Below, one piece after another: positions 58,745-64,000 of a stretch of 64,000 nucleotides of DNA (within the stretch, counting starts at the first letter, position 1; every line of letters begins with the position of its first letter). The position numbers and the translations under genes are program-made. The stretch is from Spirochaetota bacterium. Lineage in GTDB: Bacteria; Spirochaetota; Spirochaetia; Treponematales; Rectinemataceae. The stretch lies in the NCBI GenBank assembly GCA_026398595.1, contig JAPLSO010000049.1, positions 1 through 64,000 on the forward strand, given 5' to 3'. The notes beneath the pieces were generated by a model that ran no database searches, was not told the DNA's origin, and saw only the letters and a program-made list of their open reading frames with translations.

Positions 58745-59445
58745 TCATCGAGCACGTGAAGAAGCCGGCGAGCCCTAAGGAGATAGAGGCTCAAGATAAA
58801 AGACAGTTCAGCGACGAGGACAGAGCCATTCTCGCAGGCTATGAGCCGGTGGCCAACCTGATCGCGGCGACCTTTGGCCCGGGTTGTGAGGTTCTCATCC
58901 ATTCGGCCGAGGACCTGGCCCATTCCGTCCTCAAGATCATCAACGGCAAGGTGACGGGCAGATCCGTCGGCTCGCCCGTGACCGAGCTGGGCCTCCAGAT
59001 CCTGTCGGGAGCCGTCAAGTCCCAGGGCGACATCGTGGGTCCTTATTTCTGCCGGTCCAAGGCCGGTAAACTTCTCAAGTCGACAAACCTCATTCTACGC
59101 AATAGGGCAAAGGTTCCTATAGGCTTTCTCGGCGTCAATTTTGACCTGGACCTGCCCCTCAGCCAGTTTCTCGAAGGGTTTTTCCCTTCGGCCGAGGATC
59201 TGAAGGCCGATGAGGACTTCGCGGCCGATCTAGGCTCACTGGTCGCCAAGGCCGTGGCCGAGGAGCTCGAGGAGATGTCCAGGATCACCGGCGTCTCGCC
59301 CACGGTACGGAACAGGCATATAGCCGCCGACCTGGAAAAGCGGGGCGTCTTCGAAATCAAGGGATCGGTCGAACTGGTGGCTGGCGAACTGGGCCTCACC
59401 AAGCATACGATATATAAGTACTTGAGGGAGTTGAGGGCAGACTGA
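58702..59445 (+). CDS. YheO/DauR-type PAS-HTH transcriptional regulator
   Basis: Up to 247 residues. The PAS-like YheO domain (about residues 40-160) shows IAATFGPGCEVLIHSAEDLA and GRSVGSPVTELGLQIL. The C-terminal helix-turn-helix (about 190-245) ends ELGLTKHTIYKYLRELRAD. The start is ATG 58702 (inside pdxT) or GTG 58753; neither is decisive. Members such as DauR regulate amino-acid catabolism. Downstream lie RidA and a PLP-dependent C-S lyase, which it may control, and upstream the PLP synthase. Confidence 0.85.
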   Translation: MVPGISHRTEEAHLIIEHVKKPASPKEIEAQDKRQFSDEDRAILAGYEPVANLIAATFGPGCEVLIHSAEDLAHSVLKIINGKVTGRSVGSPVTELGLQILSGAVKSQGDIVGPYFCRSKAGKLLKSTNLILRNRAKVPIGFLGVNFDLDLPLSQFLEGFFPSAEDLKADEDFAADLGSLVAKAVAEELEEMSRITGVSPTVRNRHIAADLEKRGVFEIKGSVELVAGELGLTKHTIYKYLRELRAD

Positions 59446-59447
59446 AG

Positions 59448-59470
59448 GCCGGCGGCGCCATCCGGCTTTT
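59448..59470 (+). terminator. Short terminator-like hairpin
   Basis: GCCGG pairs with CCGGC across a nine-base loop, followed by TTTT, right after the YheO-type gene. It is a weak terminator that may only partly separate the regulator from ridA. Confidence 0.4.
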
Positions 59471-59501
59471 CCCTCCGCCCCGAGCGCAAAAGGAGGGCAT
59501 T

Positions 59502-59891
59502 GTGCCTAAAAGCTGCTACAATTCGAGTAAGGCTCCAGCCGTTCTCGGACCGTATTCCCAGGCCGTCATGGCTGGCGGCTTCGTCTTCCTTTCCGGTCAA
59601 CTGGGCTTGGACCCGGTGACCGACGAGCTCGTATCCGGCGGGGTCCAGGCCCAGACCAGAAGAGCCCTCCTCAACATCTCAGGCATCCTCGGCGAACTGG
59701 GCTTGACTATGTCCGCCGTCGTCAAGTCGACCGTTTTTCTGCGGGACATAGGCGATTTCACGACCGTGAATGGCGTCTACGCCGAAGCTTTCCACGCCGC
59801 CTTCCCGGCCCGCTCGGCCATCCAAGCCGCTGCCCTCCCCAAGGAAGCCGCCGTCGAGATCGAGGTGATCGCCTCCCTCGAACAAGTCTGA
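59502..59891 (+). CDS. RidA family enamine/imine deaminase
   Basis: A 129-residue trimeric protein that hydrolyses reactive enamines released by PLP enzymes such as 2-aminoacrylate. Family sequence: PAVLGPYSQAVMAGGFVFLS then GQLGLDPVTDELV; the catalytic Arg lies in FPARSAIQAAALPKEAAVEI. GTG start at 59502 with AAAGGAGGG ahead. It lies 11 bases upstream of a PLP-dependent lyase whose product would be its natural substrate. Confidence 0.95.
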   Translation: MPKSCYNSSKAPAVLGPYSQAVMAGGFVFLSGQLGLDPVTDELVSGGVQAQTRRALLNISGILGELGLTMSAVVKSTVFLRDIGDFTTVNGVYAEAFHAAFPARSAIQAAALPKEAAVEIEVIASLEQV

Positions 59892-59902
59892 ATGCCAACA
59901 CG

Positions 59903-61090
59903 ATGGACTACGATTTCGATCAGTACTACGATAGAGCCTCGACCGACAGCCTGAAATGGGCCGACAGGGCGAAGCGCTGGGGTTCCGACGATGTCCTGCC
60001 GCTCTGGGTTGCCGATATGGATTTCGCCTGTCCCCCTGAGGTCGTCGAGGCAGTGAAGGCAAGGGCGGCCCATCCCATCTACGGCTATCCCCAGCGCTCC
60101 GACGCCTGGTATTCGGCCATAGTGTCCTGGATCAAACGCCGCAGCGGCTGGAAGATCGATCCCTCCTGGATCGTCTACTCCCCCGGGGTCGTACCCGCCT
60201 TCAACTTCGCCGTGCAGGCCTATACGGAGCCCGGCGACAAGGTCATCATCCAGCCTCCTGTTTATTATCCCTTCCCCAAGGCCATTCTCGGCAACGGCAG
60301 AACCATTGTCGAGAATCCCCTGATCCTCGAAGGGAAGCGGTACAGGATGGATTTCGAGGGTCTCGAACGCCTCATCGATTCGCGAACCAAGCTTCTCATT
60401 TTCTGCAGTCCCCACAATCCCGTCGGGCGGGTCTGGGAACGCGACGAGCTCAAACGGCTCGTGGAGATCTGCTCGAAAAGAGGGGTCGTTCTGGCCTCGG
60501 ACGAGATTCATTCCGACCTGATTTTGGGCGGTCGCGCACATACCTGCACCGCCACCGTCTCGGAAGAGGCGACGAGGGTGACCGTGACGCTGGGGGCGCC
60601 CAACAAGACCTTCAACACTGCCGGCCTCACCATGGGCTATGCCATCGTCCCCGATCCCAAGCTCCGCGCGGCCTTCGCAGGCGCGGTGGAAAGCGCTGGG
60701 ATCAACGTCTCCAACATCTTCGGCAATGTCGCCCTCGAGGCGGCCTACACGAAGGGCGAAGCCTGGCTCGAAGCTCTCCTCGCCTATCTCAGGGGTAACC
60801 TCGCTTTCCTGGATGGGTTCATCAGGGCCAGGCTCCCCAAGCTTTCCGTCTTTCCCCTCGAAGGAACCTACCTCGCCTGGATCGACTGCCGCGGCCTGGA
60901 CGTAAGCGACGGGGAGCTCATCGATCTTTTCATGGGGAAGGCAAGGATCTGGGTGGACGAGGGTACGATGTTCGGTACTGGCGGCTCGGGCTTCATGCGC
61001 GTCAACATTGCCTGTCCGCGGGCCCTCCTCGCCGAGGCCGCGGCACGGCTCGAAAAGGTCGTTGCCGCCCTGGACTCGCGGGGGCGCTAG
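59903..61090 (+). CDS. PatB/MalY-type PLP-dependent C-S lyase
   Basis: A 395-residue fold-type I enzyme of the cystathionine beta-lyase group. Hallmarks are VLPLWVADMDFACPPEVVEA, HPIYGYPQRSDAWY, CSPHNPVGRVW, ASDEIHSDLIL and the cofactor lysine in LGAPNKTFNTAGLTMGYA. The C-terminal Arg is in GFMRVNIACPRALL. It cleaves cystathionine or cysteine conjugates to pyruvate, ammonia and a thiol via aminoacrylate. The adjacent RidA would process the aminoacrylate, and PdxST supply the cofactor. Confidence 0.93.
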   Translation: MDYDFDQYYDRASTDSLKWADRAKRWGSDDVLPLWVADMDFACPPEVVEAVKARAAHPIYGYPQRSDAWYSAIVSWIKRRSGWKIDPSWIVYSPGVVPAFNFAVQAYTEPGDKVIIQPPVYYPFPKAILGNGRTIVENPLILEGKRYRMDFEGLERLIDSRTKLLIFCSPHNPVGRVWERDELKRLVEICSKRGVVLASDEIHSDLILGGRAHTCTATVSEEATRVTVTLGAPNKTFNTAGLTMGYAIVPDPKLRAAFAGAVESAGINVSNIFGNVALEAAYTKGEAWLEALLAYLRGNLAFLDGFIRARLPKLSVFPLEGTYLAWIDCRGLDVSDGELIDLFMGKARIWVDEGTMFGTGGSGFMRVNIACPRALLAEAAARLEKVVAALDSRGR

Positions 61091-61114
61091 GCAGCCGCCG
61101 GGCTCCCAGGGCTT

Positions 61115-62437
61115 TCAGTCATAGTTTTCCTGCTCCATCTCAACGTTGACCACAGGTCTCGAAACGAGAACCTTGTCGATTCGGTGTCCGTCCATGTCGA
61201 CGATCTCGATGTGCAAGCCGTTCCAGTCGCAGGATTCACCGGGCTTGGGGATCGAGCCCATGCAGTCGAGGACGAGGCCGGCGACGGTGTCGTAGGCGTT
61301 GACCTCGATCGCCGACTCGTCGATGTCCATAGAATCGACGAACTGGGCTATGCCGAGGGCCCCGTCGACCAGGAAGGAGCCATCCTCCCGTTGAATCACG
61401 CCGGGAATCTCATCATCGGAACCGGAGTCGAGGCCCGACAATACCTGGCCGAGGAGGTCGCCCAGAGTGACGAGACCGGCCACGCCGCCGTATTCGTCGA
61501 CGATGAGGGCGGTCCGAGTCGCCTTGTCCCGCATGATGGACAGGGCCTTGAGCGCCGATATGGTTTCGGGGATGAGGACGGGCTGGACGAGGTGTTCGGA
61601 GAGCTCCCAGCGCTGGTCTCGGACGAGGGCGGCGAGGGCGGCGCGTACGGGCAGCATGCCCGCCACTTTGTCGAGATCGCCCTCGATGACGGGGATGCAG
61701 GCGTAATCGGCATGGGCCAGAAGTTCCTGTCGTACCGAAGCTTCGGACTCGCCCAGGTCGATGGTCAGGACCTCAGTGCGCGGGGTCATGTAGGCCGTGA
61801 CTCGCCTGTCGTCCAGGTCGAGGACGCCTTCCACCATCTCGCGCTCCGAACGTTCGAAGACGCCGGTCTTGGCGCCCTGGGCTATCAGAACCTTGACCTC
61901 TTCCTCGGTCACCTCGGGGTCGCGGGCCTCTGAGGTGCGGAACAAGCGGAGGACGAGGGCCGTAGCCCAGGAGAGCAGGCGCACGATTGGGTCGAAGACG
62001 ATGGTCAAGGCCCTCAGGGGCCGTATGACGGCCGCGGCGATGCGTTCGGGCCGGGCGAGGGCAAGACTCTTGGGCACGAGTTCGCCTATGACGACGGACA
62101 GAAAAGTGGAGAGCACGACCACGATGGCCACGGAAAGCGGGGCCGCGGCCTTGGCGAGGAAGTGGAATGAGGAGAGCCAGGCGGTCAGGCTTCGGGATAT
62201 CGTGGCTCCGCCCACGGCGCCCGTGAGGATGCCGATGAGCGTTATGGAGACTTGGATCGCCGAAAGATAGCGGCCGGGCTGGTCGGCGGCCTCCAGTGCC
62301 AGACGGTATGCTTCCTTCCCGGAATCGGCCTCGTGCCGCAACCGGGCCTTCCGCGACGAGACAATGGCCATTTCGGAGAGCGAGAAGAGGCCGTTGAGCA
62401 GGATCAGCCCGAGTATGAGCAGGATCTCACCGAACAT
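61115..62437 (-). CDS. CorC/HlyC family protein (DUF21, CBS pair, CorC domain)
   Basis: A 440-residue membrane protein. The N-terminal DUF21 domain has four helices (residues 1-190), starting ILLILGLILLNGLFSLSEMA with VSSRKARLRHEADSG. A CBS pair (about 205-330) includes VTAYMTPRTEVLTIDLGESE and TALIVDEYGGVAGLVTLGDL. The C-terminal CorC_HlyC domain ends ESCDWNGLHIEIVDMDGHRI. The family takes part in Mg2+/Co2+ or Na+ homeostasis; the name hemolysin is historical. It is divergent from the patatin-like gene. Confidence 0.93.
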   Translation of the reverse strand: MFGEILLILGLILLNGLFSLSEMAIVSSRKARLRHEADSGKEAYRLALEAADQPGRYLSAIQVSITLIGILTGAVGGATISRSLTAWLSSFHFLAKAAAPLSVAIVVVLSTFLSVVIGELVPKSLALARPERIAAAVIRPLRALTIVFDPIVRLLSWATALVLRLFRTSEARDPEVTEEEVKVLIAQGAKTGVFERSEREMVEGVLDLDDRRVTAYMTPRTEVLTIDLGESEASVRQELLAHADYACIPVIEGDLDKVAGMLPVRAALAALVRDQRWELSEHLVQPVLIPETISALKALSIMRDKATRTALIVDEYGGVAGLVTLGDLLGQVLSGLDSGSDDEIPGVIQREDGSFLVDGALGIAQFVDSMDIDESAIEVNAYDTVAGLVLDCMGSIPKPGESCDWNGLHIEIVDMDGHRIDKVLVSRPVVNVEMEQENYD

Positions 62438-62560
62438 GGGATTCTTCGGCTGGCGGAGGTTTACTGGCGGGCTCGTTTTTTTTGTTCATTGACGCAAGAA
62501 TATCAAAAGCGCGTCGAATCGTCGATAGCTGATCTACGTAGGTGAGAGTATAGTACGGAT

Positions 62561-64000
62561 ATGGCGGCCCGAATCTTGCTTGCCCTTCTCCTTGCCTTCC
62601 TCTGTCTTGGCGCTTCAGGGGCCCAGGACGCGTCCGTGGCCGCCGTTGCTCCCGCCTTAAGAGCATCGCCTGCGGCGTCGGTCCAGGTCGATGACAATTT
62701 TCCTCAAGACGGGGTGATGAAGTCCATCATCGAGCCTATCGACATCGGCCTCGATGCCTTCGCGGCGCGCATTGCCGCCCTGAGGGCCAGGGGCCGAGAA
62801 CCCCTCGGCCTCGTCCTCGGCGGGGGATCGGCGCGAGCCTACGCCCACATCGGTGTCCTCCAGGTCCTGGAGGAGGCCGGCATCTATCCGGATTTCATCA
62901 TCGGCAACTCGATGGGAGCCGTTCTGGGCATGCTGTACTCGGCCGGCGTCTCCCCCTCGACCATTGCCAGGATCGTCACCACCATATCGCCCGATTCCCG
63001 TCTCGATCTCATTCTTCCAACCCATGGAGGCTTGATCAACGCCGAACGATTCGTCGCCGCGATGAAGAGCCTCGTCGGGGACATTGATCTTTCGGAGACG
63101 AAGATCCCTATCCTCATTATGGCCGAGGATTTGCGCAGCCGGAGACAGGTGAGGCTGGCCGCCGGCCCCTTCTCCCGCGTCATGGCCACGAGCTTCGCCA
63201 TGCCCGCCATTTTCGAGCCGGTCCCTTTCGGCGATTTCCTCCTCGTCGACGGAGGGCTCACCAATATCATTCCCGTCGATCTCGCTGCCCAGTACTCTTC
63301 CTCGCTCATCGTGTCCACGGCCCTCTACGACCGCTCGATGGACTTCGGCAATCCCATTTCTGTCATCTCCCGCGCGATCGACATCGGCAAGACGCGGGCC
63401 GGGCTCAAGGGGATCATAGACGAGAACCCCTTGGTCATACGGAACAGAGTCGAGGACATCTCCTACATGCAGTTCGCCGATCCGGTGGGCATCATCGAGC
63501 TGGGCCGGCGGAGCGCCGAGGCAGTGATCGGCGACATCGTCCAGAACCTCGGGCCAGCCTATTGCGGGAACGCGATATCCCCCGCTCTTTCGAGCGCGCG
63601 AAAGGCCTACGACGCGAGCATCCCGGGAGCCCTCGCCGCCCTGAAGCGGGGCGCCATTCCTCCCACGCTGCCCACATCGCGCTCTACGCTCATCTTCAAG
63701 CTGACCGACGAGTTTGAAACCTCGCCCCTCGCCCTTGACTCCCAGGCCTACGCAGGTATCGAAGCCTTCACGGAATCGGGCAAGACGCGGAGAACCATGG
63801 GTGCCCTCTTCGGCCTTGCCCAGGATACGGGAAGGCAATGGGGTCTTGCCTTTGGCCTGACCGCCAATCCCGCCGACACCCTCATGATCCAGGCGAACTT
63901 ACGGCTCTGGGGCGATTTTGGAAGCTGGTCAAGCTATGTCGTCAATCCCGACAGCTTCGAGGCGCTGGGAACCGTCTCCTGGCCCTCAAAGGGCGAGGAT
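62561..64000 (+). CDS. Patatin-like phospholipase, exported (3' end outside window)
   Basis: The frame is open from ATG 62561 to the window edge, 480 codons. Residues 1-22 are a signal peptide (AARILLALLLAFLCLGASGA). The patatin domain has the oxyanion loop LGGGSARAYAHIG (Gly87 on), nucleophile Ser117 in GNSMGAVLG and the catalytic Asp230 in VDGGLTNIIPVDLA. Beyond about residue 370 it turns into alternating hydrophobic, Trp/Tyr/Ser-rich strands (WGLAFGLTANPADTLMIQ), as expected for an outer-membrane barrel like that of PlpD. It would act on phospholipids at the cell surface. The end is cut off. Confidence 0.9.
   Translation, partial: MAARILLALLLAFLCLGASGAQDASVAAVAPALRASPAASVQVDDNFPQDGVMKSIIEPIDIGLDAFAARIAALRARGREPLGLVLGGGSARAYAHIGVLQVLEEAGIYPDFIIGNSMGAVLGMLYSAGVSPSTIARIVTTISPDSRLDLILPTHGGLINAERFVAAMKSLVGDIDLSETKIPILIMAEDLRSRRQVRLAAGPFSRVMATSFAMPAIFEPVPFGDFLLVDGGLTNIIPVDLAAQYSSSLIVSTALYDRSMDFGNPISVISRAIDIGKTRAGLKGIIDENPLVIRNRVEDISYMQFADPVGIIELGRRSAEAVIGDIVQNLGPAYCGNAISPALSSARKAYDASIPGALAALKRGAIPPTLPTSRSTLIFKLTDEFETSPLALDSQAYAGIEAFTESGKTRRTMGALFGLAQDTGRQWGLAFGLTANPADTLMIQANLRLWGDFGSWSSYVVNPDSFEALGTVSWPSKGED

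Noticed and set aside
62657-63838. Minus-strand open frame of 393 codons at the right edge
   Set aside because: The plus strand carries a full patatin catalytic set with signal peptide in an uninterrupted frame, so the minus frame is a shadow.
1-64000. CRISPR array, insertion sequence, prophage or tRNA-linked integration site
   Set aside because: No regularly spaced repeats, transposase, integrase or tRNA signature was seen on either strand; the tandem repeats found are short and lack spacers.

Overview
The window is GC-rich, gene-dense bacterial DNA from a carbohydrate-oriented, probably anaerobic organism with an outer membrane. Many neighbouring genes overlap by ATGA. Four sugar or glycerophosphodiester transport and catabolic blocks, two separate EtfAB electron-transfer modules, a fur-feoA-feoB operon and a PdxS/PdxT pair fit a free-living or gut spirochaete best. 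That is an impression from gene content and style: there is no rRNA, tRNA or phylogenetic marker tree here to prove it. No tRNA, CRISPR array, insertion sequence or prophage was seen.

Layout. 1-2364: the 3' part of an M20 amidohydrolase and a membrane transporter, closed by a bidirectional terminator. 2425-9669: an RpiR-type regulator divergent from a five-gene operon (AGPS-like FAD oxidase, two-cluster Fe-S/CCG protein, FGGY sugar kinase, EtfB, EtfA). 9666-11896: a graveyard holding an internally deleted sugar permease, the tail of an enolase-superfamily dehydratase and a frameshifted AraC-type response regulator. An intact partner histidine kinase, an SMP-30 lactonase and an aldose epimerase follow. 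15406-20610 (minus): a lower-GC island with a CUT1 sugar ABC importer and two zinc alcohol dehydrogenases. 20928-21263: relic of a xylose-isomerase-like TIM barrel.

21564-29470: an inositol-like block with a PfkB kinase and class II aldolase (IolC/IolJ-like) divergent from iolB, then an RbsBAC-type importer and a mannose-6-phosphate-isomerase-like protein. 29491-34198: etfB-etfA-FAD lactate dehydrogenase-larA, the architecture of bifurcating lactate oxidation. 34542-36877: GNAT, LysE exporter and FRG-domain protein. 37128-43246: a SorC-type regulator and Ugp-like operon in which a glycerophosphodiesterase lies between the permeases and a GpsA-like dehydrogenase closes the set, ended by a strong terminator.

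43257-64000: trpS, GNAT, ketopantoate reductase and aminotransferase; a TetR/two-SDR divergon with three palindromes; fur-feoA-feoB with a Fur box; fdhD, mgtE, thiF and an RmlD-like reductase; a PLP-centred run (pdxS, pdxT, YheO-type regulator, RidA, PatB-type C-S lyase); a CorC-family protein; and a patatin-like phospholipase that runs off the right edge.

How the parts may work together. The two Etf modules suggest that oxidation of sugar- or glycerol-derived hydroxy compounds and of lactate feeds electrons into flavoprotein carriers. Similar palindromes (TGTAATACTATTACA and TGTAGTAAAATTACA) precede the first Etf operon and the aldolase gene, so the RpiR regulator may coordinate the two. The decayed genes lie beside the lower-GC transporter block, which suggests turnover of sugar-use modules at this locus.
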